NCBI RefSeq assembly: GCF_028623165.1
Contig: NZ_CP117768.1
Span: 310,001-374,000 of the forward strand
Source: Nostoc sp. UHCC 0926
Lineage (GTDB): Bacteria; Cyanobacteriota; Cyanobacteriia; Cyanobacteriales; Nostocaceae
Length of the DNA stretch: 64,000 bases
Direction of reading: 5' to 3'
Shown here: positions 1-8,441 of the stretch, one piece after another
Numbering within the stretch: the first letter of the stretch is position 1
Layout of the letters: the number at the start of each line of letters is the position of its first letter
The notes under the pieces: generated by a model
The model's database searches: none
Told to the model about the DNA's origin: nothing
Seen by the model: only the letters and a program-made list of their open reading frames with translations
Made by a program: the position numbers and the translations under genes

Positions 1-207
1 CATCCGATAGCATCGCTGATTCGATACAAGCAGCAATATCTAGTTCTTCGTTATATGTCAGTATGTAAATTGAGAACATTACCCAGGTTTTATAGCGATT
101 TTACTAATTGATAATTGCCTTTTTATTGTTATTAGTCTATTAGGCGCATGGCAGTATGGGCTGTCAAAAATTAATTGGATAGATACTACTGCCATACTGA
201 TAGTGGA
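1..207. other. Intergenic, downstream of hpsJ
   Basis: No gene is visible here. An 8-bp inverted repeat (148-155 and 188-195, ATGGCAGT/ACTGCCAT) lies just past the stop codon of the minus-strand HpsJ-family gene. It could fold at the end of that transcript, but there is no clear T-tract, so a terminator call is only a guess. Confidence 0.4.
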
Positions 208-1050
208 TTAGCGTGCGGTTGCTCTAGGTTTAGCACCTTGTAAAGCACCTCTACCTCTTAAGCCTGTCCAGCCGATGATAATGTAACCAATGGACAACAG
301 CAAACTGCTAATCCCAATCCGCAGTCCAGACTTCCAAGCAGCATCTTTAGCTTGTTGCTCTGTTTCGTCTCTGCGCTGGCGAACTTGGCTCAGTTGTTGA
401 TTTCGCAGTGTCTGAAGATCTGTTTGTTGTTCGATAGCTTTGTCAAGTACTTGGGGATCTGTTTTAGCCTTCTTGAGTAACTCTTTTATATTTGCGGGAA
501 TTTGAGGGCTTTCAAGTGCTTGCTTATATTTTTGATCATCTTTGAGGATTTCACTAAACTGAGCTTTGGTTTGGTTTCGCAGCTGCTCTAGTTGAGCTTT
601 TCCTTGGTCAGTATTCAGTTGTGCTTGCAATTGCGATAATCGATTGTTCAGTTGAGTTTCTGCCTGATCTGCTTCTTGGGTGATGCGGTTGAGTGTTTGA
701 GTCTTAGCTTGATTGACGTTATTGAGGTGCAGGGGAAAAATCAGCAAGAACATCAACCCCAAAATACTTGATAGGATTAGGGCGGGAAATCTTAAATCGA
801 TACCTTGGGGGCGATCGCTTGTGGTATCAGCACTATCAATCCAATAGGCAGCAAACAGAAGCCCCAAACCTACTAAAGGAACAATTCCCCGATCAACTAG
901 TGCTGTTGCCAAGTTGATTTGCCATACCCGATCAGTAGGTTGAAAAGGTAACAATAGAATGAAAAAGTCAACGAAAAAGGACAAAATGCAGATTATTCCA
1001 ACGACCTTAACTGTGAGAGCAGTGCTCACGGAAGCAAAACGGTTAACCAT
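208..1050 (-). CDS. hpsJ: HpsJ-family membrane protein
   Basis: A 280-residue protein that resembles the HpsJ family of the hormogonium polysaccharide locus; its molecular role is not established. Visible architecture: two hydrophobic segments near the N-terminus (about 15-36 and 55-70), a third at about 88-106, then a long Gln/Glu/Lys-rich stretch (about 112-235) that reads as coiled coil, and a last membrane segment at about 245-262. It probably sits in the inner membrane with the helical part projecting to one side. It lies on the same strand as the hps genes and is the last gene of that block, separated from hpsH by a broken glycosyltransferase gene. The assignment rests on the N-terminal segment and position; another coiled-coil membrane protein is possible. 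Confidence 0.7.
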   Translation of the reverse strand: MVNRFASVSTALTVKVVGIICILSFFVDFFILLLPFQPTDRVWQINLATALVDRGIVPLVGLGLLFAAYWIDSADTTSDRPQGIDLRFPALILSSILGLMFLLIFPLHLNNVNQAKTQTLNRITQEADQAETQLNNRLSQLQAQLNTDQGKAQLEQLRNQTKAQFSEILKDDQKYKQALESPQIPANIKELLKKAKTDPQVLDKAIEQQTDLQTLRNQQLSQVRQRRDETEQQAKDAAWKSGLRIGISSLLLSIGYIIIGWTGLRGRGALQGAKPRATAR

Positions 1051-1382
1051 AATTTTTCAAACTTGTGGTGAATACGAGTGATTTTCATATTTCAAGCTAC
1101 TTAAATATTGTGCCCATGACTGTGACTATTGTGTAGAAATACAAAGCAGATTCAATACTGGTCAAGGCTATCTGCCTCTTGGTTTTCAACTAGGCCAGAG
1201 TAACATTTGTTATGTACTGTGTCTTCAGGAAATACCTGGTGTTTTAAGATACAAAATTAATGCGGGACTGGGGAGTAGAATCTCACTGAAGCTAGATTTA
1301 GATCCCCTACTTGAAGAAGTCGGGAATCTGGGCAGCAACTTTTGCTTAAGTAAGTACCATTCAGTTCTAGAGTCCAACTTAT
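1051..1382. other. Intergenic with palindromic repeat
   Basis: This stretch lies between the broken glycosyltransferase gene and hpsJ. It holds one degenerate copy (1300-1330) of a palindromic repeat seen more perfectly at 19256-19288. The short open frame at 1225-1437 has no coding character. No convincing promoter was found. Confidence 0.5.
1300..1330. repeat. Palindromic repeat, 33-nt family, degenerate copy
   Basis: An imperfect palindrome with arms of the form AGATCCCC(G/T)ACTT and AAGTCGGG(A/G)ATCT. The same element occurs at 19256-19288 (perfect 16-bp arms) and 42659-42692. All three are intergenic. Confidence 0.75.
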
Positions 1383-2050
1383 TTATGACCTTATCTTCCT
1401 CATCCCCCTCATCTCCCCTGTAAGGGCTTGTTCCCAAATCGGCAGATCCTCAGGTCGGTCAACATCAGCTAAAGGCGACAAGTTCATATGTGATAAATTA
1501 AGTTTCAGGGCAATGTCCACGGTTTTCTGGAATACTTGAGCAGTTCTCCACTCAGTGTTAACGAATAACTCCGGGATGGGTTGGCACAAACCAATTAAGT
1601 AATATTCACCATTGATCGCAGGACTAAGTACGAGGTTAAAGGTGTGTAACTTATCAAACGCTGTTGCTAGAATCTGGGCATTCACTCCAGGACTATCTGT
1701 GCCGATGATAATTACTTTTTCTGCTCCAGATAGAAAAGCATTTCTAAGCGATCGCGCCATCCGCAAACTATCGATCCCATTCACCTTGAAACTGGTAAAC
1801 CAAATCTAACTCCAGCCAGTCCTGCATGAGTTGCGAATCGCTATCTGCAAATCGCACTTCCACAGATATGGCAATGGCTTTTTGCAATTCTTATAACCTG
1901 AAATATTGTATATTCAGTCATCTGGCGTTGAAGATTGCCAGCACTAATATATGCCAAAGCAGGAATCAATTGGGTTTTTGTCTTACCTGGTTCTGGATAG
2001 CGGGTGAAAATAATCAAGTGCTGTTTTGGGTTTGCTGGTAAGATCAGCAC
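1383..2050 (-). pseudogene. Broken TIGR04282-type glycosyltransferase
   Basis: The parts of one glycosyltransferase (TIGR04282/DUF2064 type) are spread over two frames. The start (from 2050) reads LIIFTRYPEPGKTKTQLIPA, the usual N-terminus of this family. The middle (VEVRFADSDSQLMQDWL) is readable only in a shifted frame, and the end returns to another frame with VIIIGTDSPG, YYLIGL and LADVDRPEDLP. The first shift lies near the A5 run (minus strand) at 1879-1883 and the second between about 1770 and 1790. The gene begins 33 bp after the stop of hpsH and is co-oriented with the hps genes, so it was probably part of the operon before it decayed. A sequencing error is the main alternative, but two independent shifts make that less likely. 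Confidence 0.8.
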
Positions 2051-2082
2051 GCAATACTTTATTTAAATAAACTAAAAATATC

Positions 2083-2640
2083 TTAATAGCAATACTTGTT
2101 GTCTTTAGCTGTAGCATGATCTTTGCCCATTCGCTTTGCTCCTAAAATCGTAGAAACAATCACACAACGCTTAACTTTACCACCATGCTTACTGGATAGT
2201 GTTATCTGTCCTAGCGGTGGCTTACTGACATTACCTCTGTAATCAAATTGGATTTGCTTGATGCCATTTGACTGTGGTAGGGTTGTTTCCTGATCATCTA
2301 AGTGCACATTGGAATCTAGGTTATTCCAGTTAGCAGCAGATGGGTTTACTGTAGCAGGATGAACCGCCCATTGAACGATACTGTTTTGTTCACGAAAGCT
2401 GGCTTGCCAAGTCAATTTTTCCTTGGTAGCTTGCCTTTGGGCTTGGTGCATAGCAAGGTGAACTTTGTTTTGGGCAGTGTTGAGGCTTTGAGTGTCCACA
2501 AAAGCTAGCCAGTTGGGTATTTCCAGCGTAGCTAATATACCAATTAATACAATAACTACTAACATCTCTAGTAAGGTAAAACCACTGTTATAGTGCTTAT
2601 TCAAGAGATTTTTTGCGTTAACTAAAGATCGTGAATGCAT
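2083..2640 (-). CDS. hpsH: HpsH-like pseudopilin
   Basis: A 185-residue protein with a type IV prepilin leader: a basic leader ending at Gly20, then FTLLEMLVVIVLIGILATL with Glu at mature position 5, the pattern cut and methylated by PilD. The rest (AQNKVHLAMHQAQRQATKEK) is the alpha-helical spine and a short globular domain with two cysteines near the C-terminus (residues about 149 and 184), as in GspH-type minor pseudopilins. It starts inside the end of the upstream glycosyltransferase gene (23-bp overlap), so the two are probably translationally coupled. By analogy with the Nostoc punctiforme hps locus it should help export hormogonium polysaccharide. The letter H is assigned from gene order. 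Confidence 0.75.
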   Translation of the reverse strand: MHSRSLVNAKNLLNKHYNSGFTLLEMLVVIVLIGILATLEIPNWLAFVDTQSLNTAQNKVHLAMHQAQRQATKEKLTWQASFREQNSIVQWAVHPATVNPSAANWNNLDSNVHLDDQETTLPQSNGIKQIQFDYRGNVSKPPLGQITLSSKHGGKVKRCVIVSTILGAKRMGKDHATAKDNKYCY

Positions 2641-3694
2641 CTAGGTATCCATTTTTGTTTTCTGGTCGGTTTTTAGCTACCCAGATGTTGAGCAATGTTT
2701 CAGTTTCTTGGCTTCTTACTTCGCGCCGATTAGTAATACTGTAGAGTAAGGTGGGTAAGATAAAAATTATGATAATTTTCAATAACAATTTTAAGGTGAA
2801 ATTTATATTCTGAAGTCTTGAAGGGTCGTTAATAAAATACTTCCACAGAAATCTAGCAGCGGCTATAGCTTTTTGTTGATTAAACGGCTCTTGTAGGGCT
2901 TTGCAGGTCAAGTATTTATATAAATTTGCTAGGCTTATATTCCAACTATGCTTAAGTGTCGTTCGCGTAGCGTCTCGTAGAGATGGTCTTACCTTGTACG
3001 CTCTCTCAAGCAATTGTAAGCAGGCTTTTTCCTGCCTGACAAGATTGGAAGAAACTGAATTATAACTTATGCGATATAAGATTTGTACAGATGGTACACA
3101 TATAAAATCAAATTTAGAGGCTAATCGCAGCCACATATCCCAATCTTGAGCTGCACTTAGAGATTCGTCAAAGCCACCTAATGTAATTAAAGCTTTTCTA
3201 CAAATTAAGGGATTGGAACCATTCTCTAAAAAGTTATTTATTAACAAATTTTCATAAACATTTCCATTAACATTAATGCGCTTGCCTAAAAGTAGGAATT
3301 TACCATTTGCATTAATATAATCAGTCCAACTGTAAGCAACTTTCGTAGTAACATTTTCTTGCAGAGCTTTTAACTGACACTGAAGTTTATCAGGTGTCCA
3401 AAGATCATCTGCATCTAAAAAACTAACAAATTCTCCAACTGCACGGTCTAGCCCTCGGTTACGGCTGACGTTTCCGCCAGCATTGGAATAGGAAAACACT
3501 TTTATTCGTGAGTCTTGGATTTGTGTAACAACTTCTAAAGTTGAGTCTTGTGAACCATCATTTATTATAATTAATTCAAAGTTAGTAAAAGTTTGATTTA
3601 AAGCAGACTGAATTGTGTGCTTAATAGTCTTTTCACTATTATAAGCGGGGATGATTACAGAAATTTTTGGTAAATTTTTGCTGGTTCTCATCAT
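2618..3694 (-). CDS. hpsG: GT2 glycosyltransferase HpsG
   Basis: A 358-residue family 2 glycosyltransferase. The N-terminal GT-A domain shows ISVIIPAYNSEKTI, then IINDGSQDST for nucleotide-sugar binding and FLDADDLW, whose Asp-x-Asp binds the metal. The likely base region follows (GGFDESLSAAQDWDMWLRLA). A hydrophobic helix at about 303-322 suggests a membrane anchor. The gene starts one base after the stop of the preceding glycosyltransferase and overlaps hpsH, so it is in the middle of a tight operon. Residues around SLRDATR (DNA 2961-2987) are encoded by a copy of the dispersed GTAGCGTCTCGTAGAG repeat, absent from the other two glycosyltransferases here. The letter G is assigned from order in the locus. 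Confidence 0.8.
   Translation of the reverse strand: MMRTSKNLPKISVIIPAYNSEKTIKHTIQSALNQTFTNFELIIINDGSQDSTLEVVTQIQDSRIKVFSYSNAGGNVSRNRGLDRAVGEFVSFLDADDLWTPDKLQCQLKALQENVTTKVAYSWTDYINANGKFLLLGKRINVNGNVYENLLINNFLENGSNPLICRKALITLGGFDESLSAAQDWDMWLRLASKFDFICVPSVQILYRISYNSVSSNLVRQEKACLQLLERAYKVRPSLRDATRTTLKHSWNISLANLYKYLTCKALQEPFNQQKAIAAARFLWKYFINDPSRLQNINFTLKLLLKIIIIFILPTLLYSITNRREVRSQETETLLNIWVAKNRPENKNGYLDAFTIFS
2961..2987. repeat. Dispersed GTAGCGTCTCGTAGAG repeat inside hpsG
   Basis: This 27-nt segment matches the core of the GC-rich repeat seen at 20503-20554 and 37288-37316 (CGTTCGCGTAGCGTCTCGTA...). It lies in frame within hpsG and encodes PSLRDATRT-like residues. Confidence 0.7.
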
Positions 3695-3695
3695 T

Positions 3696-4724
3696 TTATA
3701 GGGCTAATTTATTTTTTAATGCTCTGCCTAAATTACATTTTAAGTAGTAAAGAGGACTCATCATACTAGCCAAGTAAAACTCCATCTCAAAAAGTGCAAT
3801 TAGATTATTTTTCAATTGCCCTCTATACTGAATGAGGTGCTGTAATGCTCGGCGTAAATTTCCTAAAATAGTTTTCACAAACACTATTGGTTTTTGCCAA
3901 TTTTTAGTATTTATCAAGCGTAACTGGAAAATACACAAGCCACAGCCGCGTGCCAGAGTTAAGAGGTAATCTTTCTCAAGTCGCCAATGTGGTATTTGAT
4001 GATAAGTATGCATGGTAGGGTTATACCAAATTTGCCAACCTGCATAATGTATGTAAAGCAATGGTTCATAGTCATCACCCTGCACCAAAATACCAGGCAA
4101 CTTACCGCTTAAATTAGGCCGTTCTGGTACATTTTTACACCATACTTTTTTCCGAACAACAAGCGCCGCCCCAGGAGGAAGTCTTAAATTATCAGCATCA
4201 AATAAATGTGGATTTGAGCCATGTTCTCTGATAGCTAAAAAAGCTTGAATTCTTTCAAAATTTTCTGGCGGCTTTACTTCAAAATCTCCATGAATCTGTC
4301 CACTCCAAGCACCTGCTTGAGGATGCCCTAATCCAAAGGTATATGCTTCTGATAACCAATCAGGTGCAGGTAAGTTATCATCATCTAGAAATGCAATTAG
4401 CTGCCCTCTAGCTTCACGTACTGCCCGCAGTCGTGCAAAAGCGGCTCCCTGTTCGGTTTCTAAAAAATATCTTAAATGACAGTTTCCATCATATATTTTT
4501 TGGTAATTCTGGATTATTTCAGATGTATTATCAGAACTATTGTTATCCACAATAATAATTTCCCAGTTAAGTTTTTCTACTCCTGTCTGGGTTAATAGTT
4601 TATCCAAAATTATAGGTAAACGGGTTTCTCCATTATATGTAGGAATGGCTACGCTAATATCTAAACTTTCAACTGCTAATTTAGTCATAATACTTTTTGA
4701 TAATTTATTTTTTAAAATATCCAT
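3696..4724 (-). CDS. hpsF: GT2 glycosyltransferase HpsF
   Basis: A 342-residue family 2 glycosyltransferase: ISVAIPTYNGETRLP, then IIVDNNSSDNTSE, QGAAFARLRAV and the metal-binding AFLDDDNLP. Sequence and layout are very close to the next gene upstream (4705-5664), including PPENFERI, LPPGAALVVRKKVW and YLASMMSPLYYLK near the C-terminus, so the two are tandem paralogues. The start overlaps the end of that paralogue by 20 bp; a second Met at residue 13 (MTKLAVESLD) would remove the overlap and is a credible alternative start. Predicted role: adding a sugar during hormogonium polysaccharide synthesis on the cytoplasmic face. Acceptor and donor are unknown. E versus F is assigned by order. Confidence 0.8.
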   Translation of the reverse strand: MDILKNKLSKSIMTKLAVESLDISVAIPTYNGETRLPIILDKLLTQTGVEKLNWEIIIVDNNSSDNTSEIIQNYQKIYDGNCHLRYFLETEQGAAFARLRAVREARGQLIAFLDDDNLPAPDWLSEAYTFGLGHPQAGAWSGQIHGDFEVKPPENFERIQAFLAIREHGSNPHLFDADNLRLPPGAALVVRKKVWCKNVPERPNLSGKLPGILVQGDDYEPLLYIHYAGWQIWYNPTMHTYHQIPHWRLEKDYLLTLARGCGLCIFQLRLINTKNWQKPIVFVKTILGNLRRALQHLIQYRGQLKNNLIALFEMEFYLASMMSPLYYLKCNLGRALKNKLAL

Positions 4725-5664
4725 TTTTCCAAAGATAAAAAGGACTCATGAAACTACTTAAAAAAAGTTCCATTTCACAAGCAACTACTAAATCATGTTT
4801 TAGCTTAGTTCGATATTTTAGTAAGTGTAAAGCGATTTTACGCAGATCATTAATCATATAAGATAAAAGAGCAATTGGTATATAGACCTGTTTTATGTTA
4901 ACCATTCTCGTTACATAACGGCTAAGTCCAATACCTCTAAAAAACGGAATCAAATAATCTTTTTGTAACCGAAAATTTGGGATTTTGTGAGAAATTTCCA
5001 TTTCTGGGTTATACCAAATTTCCCATCCTGATTTTTGGATGTGAGACAACATTTCTAAGTCTTCACTGGTAAGCATATTGCCTTTAACTCTCCCAGTTAA
5101 AATAGACTTCTCTGGTACACTTTTAGCCCAAGCTTGTCTACGGACAACAAGTCCGGCAGAGGGAGGTAGTAATTTTTTGGCTGCTTCATATAATAGCGGT
5201 AAATTACCTCGCTCTGTAATTGCCAAGAATGGAGCAATTCGCTGAAAGTTTTCTGGTGGTTCTACTTCCCAGTCAGGGTGAATTTGACTGCCATAAGCTC
5301 CCGCCTTGGGATACTTTTCACCAAAAGCATAAGCTGCGGATACCCAATTTGATACCGGGTAGTTGTCATCATCTAGAAAACCTATGAATCTACCTTCAGC
5401 TTGTTGCACTGCCCTTTTTCGGGCATAAGCTGCTCCCTGTCTGGCTTCAAAGCAATACTTTAAAGGGTAAGGACACTGCCAATTTTGTTGATAGGTTTGA
5501 ACAACTTTAGCTGTGTTGTCAGTGCTGTTATTGTCTACAACTATAATTTCCCAAGATAAATTTTCTGTGTGAAGTTGGTTTTGTAGTCGTTCTAGTAGTT
5601 CAGGCAAACGATTTTCACCGTTATAAGTTGGGATAGCTACAGTAAAGTCAAGGTTCTCAGTCAT
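4705..5664 (-). CDS. hpsE: GT2 glycosyltransferase HpsE
   Basis: A 319-residue family 2 glycosyltransferase with FTVAIPTYNGENRLPELL, IIVVDNNSTDNTAKV, RQGAAYARKRAV and GFLDDDNYP (metal-binding DDD). It matches the family called hormogonium polysaccharide biosynthesis glycosyltransferase HpsE. The C-terminus carries LSSFMSPFYLWK, shared with its neighbour HpsF, so these two arose by duplication. It is the first glycosyltransferase of the block and follows a 198-bp gap after hpsD that contains a possible hairpin (5769-5813). That gap could separate pseudopilin and glycosyltransferase expression, or simply attenuate it. Confidence 0.82.
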   Translation of the reverse strand: MTENLDFTVAIPTYNGENRLPELLERLQNQLHTENLSWEIIVVDNNSTDNTAKVVQTYQQNWQCPYPLKYCFEARQGAAYARKRAVQQAEGRFIGFLDDDNYPVSNWVSAAYAFGEKYPKAGAYGSQIHPDWEVEPPENFQRIAPFLAITERGNLPLLYEAAKKLLPPSAGLVVRRQAWAKSVPEKSILTGRVKGNMLTSEDLEMLSHIQKSGWEIWYNPEMEISHKIPNFRLQKDYLIPFFRGIGLSRYVTRMVNIKQVYIPIALLSYMINDLRKIALHLLKYRTKLKHDLVVACEMELFLSSFMSPFYLWKNGYFKK

Positions 5665-5768
5665 TTGGCAAAAGTTACATTTTGATATTTTGATTATGAC
5701 GCTTTTTATTTATATATTCAGCCAATGGCTAATTTGTTACTCACTATTAAATAAATCTATTAAACATT

Positions 5769-5813
5769 AAAACTGCATATGATGTTTCAATTTTGCTATC
5801 AATGTGCAGTTTT
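5769..5813 (-). terminator. Possible hairpin between hpsD and hpsE
   Basis: Inverted repeat with 9-bp perfect arms (AAAACTGCA / TGCAGTTTT) and a 27-nt loop, in the 198-bp gap between the pseudopilin genes and the glycosyltransferase genes. On the minus strand the second arm ends in TTTTAATGTTTA. It may act as a weak attenuator. The long loop makes the call uncertain. Confidence 0.35.
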
Positions 5814-5862
5814 CTGTTCAGTATTATTGCTTATTTTTATAAATTTATACTATGTAGATTAT

Positions 5863-6570
5863 TTAGTCGCACTGAGGGGAGTCTCTCGCTGTGAGCATTG
5901 AGCCTAAGAGAGTTTTCACAATGACACATCGCTTTACGCTACTAGGCAATATAGAATTTGCAGAGCTTGGTACAGCTACCACTATTTTTAACCCAGGTGG
6001 CTCTGTCGAAGGGGCTATAGGTGTTCCAAAGTTTGCATTGGGTAAAATCCCCATATAGTCAAAGGTAATTTTTGTTGATGTACTTAAACTGTAAGATACA
6101 GATGAACCAGCAGTGTTTTCACTATTGAGATTTGTACCTAGCAGAAATTTATCAGAGCTAACGCCTACATCCGCTCCTAAAGGTTTCCATGTGCTGATTC
6201 CATCATCGGTACGATAAATAGCAACCTCTACATTTTGGGTTGTGCTATTTTTCTGAAAGCTGACACTGTAGCTAAGTTTTTTGTTTTTAGCTTGGCGCTG
6301 TGCTTCTTGCAGTGCAGCTAAAACTGCGTCGTTAACCTTATTTACCCGTTGCCGATTTACAAAAGCAACCCAACCAGGAGCTGCGATCGCTGCTAAAATT
6401 CCGATCATCAGAATTACTACGAGTAATTCCAGCAAGCTAAAGCCAGCATCTTGTTGGTTGTATCCAGAAGCATAGCGCAGCCTGTTAATTAGATATTGGT
6501 GTTTACTGGTTTCATTTCTACTGTTTGGGTTAAATAACTTCAAACTTAACTTTTCCATAATGGCTGCCAT
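5863..6570 (-). CDS. hpsD: HpsD-like pseudopilin
   Basis: A 235-residue prepilin-like protein. A long basic leader ends at Gly43, followed by FSLLELLVVILMIGILAAIA with Glu at mature position 5. The spine continues as GWVAFVNRQRVNKVNDAV and the C-terminal domain carries cysteines (VKRCVIVKTLLG and the final CD), a pattern very like HpsH. This VKRCVIV motif is shared with HpsH, so the two are paralogues at opposite ends of the glycosyltransferase genes. The gene starts 25 bp after the stop of hpsC. It is expected to be processed by the prepilin peptidase and to form part of the pseudopilus that aids polysaccharide secretion. A start at Met5 is equally possible. Confidence 0.78.
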   Translation of the reverse strand: MAAIMEKLSLKLFNPNSRNETSKHQYLINRLRYASGYNQQDAGFSLLELLVVILMIGILAAIAAPGWVAFVNRQRVNKVNDAVLAALQEAQRQAKNKKLSYSVSFQKNSTTQNVEVAIYRTDDGISTWKPLGADVGVSSDKFLLGTNLNSENTAGSSVSYSLSTSTKITFDYMGILPNANFGTPIAPSTEPPGLKIVVAVPSSANSILPSSVKRCVIVKTLLGSMLTARDSPQCD

Positions 6571-6595
6571 TAAGTAATCCTTTGAACTTCAGCAT

Positions 6596-7603
6596 TTATT
6601 TAGTAAATAAGTATCCGCGTCCTTGTACTCGTATACTTGCATTTGGAAAATAAGTTTTGCTGCTATCTTTATAATTAAGGTTATCGTTTTGTAAGCGTGC
6701 GAGTGCATTGCCTCGTAAAAATACTTGTGCTGTTGTATTAACTCTATCAACACAGGCATAAAAGCTAGTCATTTTAGCTGTATCACGAGTATTGAAAGAG
6801 GCTGGTACGCTGAAAGAGGCTGGTACGCTGGTGAGAGAGCAGACTGCCGTTGGCGCGGGATTTGAAGCGTCATCAGTTTTGGTTTGATCAATAAAGTCAA
6901 CAAGTACTGTGGTATCGGCAGTGTAACTTGCTGTAGCTTTTGTCCAAGCATTCATCTTTTGTGTTATCGTGCCTGCTCCATCGAGTTTAAATAAAGCAAA
7001 ACCTGGATCAGGACAGTGACCGGTTATATACTTCCCACAAGTTGCTGTACTGCTGGGATCTGCTACACCATCCCTAATTTGCCATCGGGCGATACGAGCA
7101 GCGTTAGACCAAGTAGTACTAGTGTCTTTAATTAAATAGTAGGCAACTAATGAGTAAACAAAAGTATCATCTTTTTGAGTGCCTGTAATTGTAATTGCTT
7201 TACTAACTAATTCTCGTTTCCAAAAGACAAGCACAGGAACTCTATCTGTTGCAGTTGGGCTAGGTAGTTGATTCCCAGTTGTACTTGCGTTTGGGCAAGT
7301 ATTAGTATCAGCAGTACCGGTTAGACAACCGATTCCAGTAGCATCATAAATATAGATTGCCTGTTGTAAATCACGGGCAATGTAATCTAGTGCAGCTTGA
7401 ATTTCTTGCTCAGAATTTGCCTTGGCTTGTTCCTTTCGGTCGGTGTCCAGAATATTGATCATGAATCCTAGCAACGGCGTGATGATCAGGAACGCCATGA
7501 TCATGCCTACCAACAATTCAATTAGGGTAAAACCATCAACTTGCTTAATGCCCTTGGAGCGGTTCAGCTGTTTAGTGAGCAGAAATTTTAGTGCCCTTAT
7601 CAT
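6596..7603 (-). CDS. hpsC: HpsC pseudopilin
   Basis: A 335-residue pseudopilin of the HpsC type. The leader ends at Gly24 and is followed by FTLIELLVGMIMAFLIITPL with Glu at position 5. The mature part has a long Ser/Thr-rich globular domain with several cysteines (IGCLTG, NTCPN, ATCGKYITGHCPD), which may form disulfides outside the cytoplasmic membrane. Size and the large C-terminal domain resemble GspJ/GspK-like minor pseudopilins. It lies 67 bp after hpsB. A perfect 18-bp tandem duplication at 6794-6829 duplicates the peptide VPASFS, a recent in-frame slip. Confidence 0.82.
   Translation of the reverse strand: MIRALKFLLTKQLNRSKGIKQVDGFTLIELLVGMIMAFLIITPLLGFMINILDTDRKEQAKANSEQEIQAALDYIARDLQQAIYIYDATGIGCLTGTADTNTCPNASTTGNQLPSPTATDRVPVLVFWKRELVSKAITITGTQKDDTFVYSLVAYYLIKDTSTTWSNAARIARWQIRDGVADPSSTATCGKYITGHCPDPGFALFKLDGAGTITQKMNAWTKATASYTADTTVLVDFIDQTKTDDASNPAPTAVCSLTSVPASFSVPASFNTRDTAKMTSFYACVDRVNTTAQVFLRGNALARLQNDNLNYKDSSKTYFPNASIRVQGRGYLFTK
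6794..6829. repeat. 18-bp tandem duplication in hpsC
   Basis: Two identical copies of an 18-bp unit (GAAAGAGGCTGGTACGCT) stand side by side inside hpsC and add six residues without changing the frame. Confidence 0.9.
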
Positions 7604-7670
7604 ACTGCGGTATTCTCTTTGCTAATAGATGCACAGCGATCGCTCGCATAATATCAACTTGCCCAGTTTT

Positions 7671-8411
7671 TTATTGGCAACTTTGATTTGTTGCAGTACC
7701 CAGTCGTTGACATAAAGCCTGAAATGTAGTGGTACTGTTGCCGATGTCGGTTGTCATTTCAATTAATGGTGCTTTGCGGCTACCTAATCCACCAGTGAAA
7801 GGTGTTTGTGTGTTTTTAGTATCAACAGTGCTGGCTGTTAAGGGAAAGTCAGCATCTGCTCGATAAACCCTAATTCCGAGACGATAGCCATCGTTTACCC
7901 CAGTACTTTGGACAATTCGACCAGCCTGAATATAAAATAAATCGCTAGTACAATCGGGCGGATTTAGCTGACCATTTTTGTTAAAACAATACAGACCAGT
8001 TGCCGATGTGGGAGCAGCCATATTTGTAATGTTAATTAAATAGTCTTGTGGTCTACCTGTTACAGCTGGTGTAGCTGGTGTAGCTGGTGTAGTTGCTGTA
8101 GCAGCTACAGCAGCTACAGCAGCTACATCTGAAATGCGTCTGGGCGCAGCTGATGTAGGAGCAGCAAGTGTAATAACTGTACTTGGCGCTGTAATAGCTC
8201 CAGTTCTGATACCATCAATGAATGTTTTTGCCGCTTGGGTTGACAGTTCCACCCGTCGAGACTGAACTCGCGTTGCTGTTGCGAGGACGATTACAGGTGC
8301 GATCGCTGTTAGTAAAATAGCAACTACAAGTAGTGCTATCAGTGACTCAATGATCGTAAAACCAGACTCACCTGATGGTTGACTTACTTGCTGTGGTTTG
8401 GGCTTAATCAT
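7671..8411 (-). CDS. hpsB: HpsB pseudopilin
   Basis: A 246-residue pseudopilin. A leader ending SGESG (cleavage after Gly17) precedes FTIIESLIALLVVAILLTAI, with Glu at mature position 5. This matches the HpsB pseudopilin family of hormogonium polysaccharide secretion. Residues about 96-119 are a low-complexity Ala/Thr/Pro/Val tract encoded by a minisatellite (8060-8126), likely variable in length between strains. Four cysteines follow (YCFNKNGQLNPPDC and near the end CQRL...SCQ). The gene is 30 bp downstream of hpsA and must be co-transcribed with it. Confidence 0.82.
   Translation of the reverse strand: MIKPKPQQVSQPSGESGFTIIESLIALLVVAILLTAIAPVIVLATATRVQSRRVELSTQAAKTFIDGIRTGAITAPSTVITLAAPTSAAPRRISDVAAVAAVAATATTPATPATPAVTGRPQDYLINITNMAAPTSATGLYCFNKNGQLNPPDCTSDLFYIQAGRIVQSTGVNDGYRLGIRVYRADADFPLTASTVDTKNTQTPFTGGLGSRKAPLIEMTTDIGNSTTTFQALCQRLGTATNQSCQ
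8060..8126. repeat. Minisatellite in hpsB (9-nt and 3-nt-derived units)
   Basis: Repeated GGTGTAGCT units run into repeated ACAGCAGCT units. All are multiples of three, so the frame is kept. They encode the Ala/Thr/Pro/Val tract of HpsB. Confidence 0.8.
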
Positions 8412-8441
8412 AGTTACTCACCGTTTCTAGAAATTAGAAGA

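Noticed and set aside
1225..1437. 70-residue minus-strand ORF
   Set aside because: It overlaps a palindromic repeat and the end of the pseudogene and has no protein-like sequence.
6769..6951. 60-residue minus-strand ORF with repeated AYQPLS
   Set aside because: It is an out-of-frame reading of the 18-bp duplication in hpsC.
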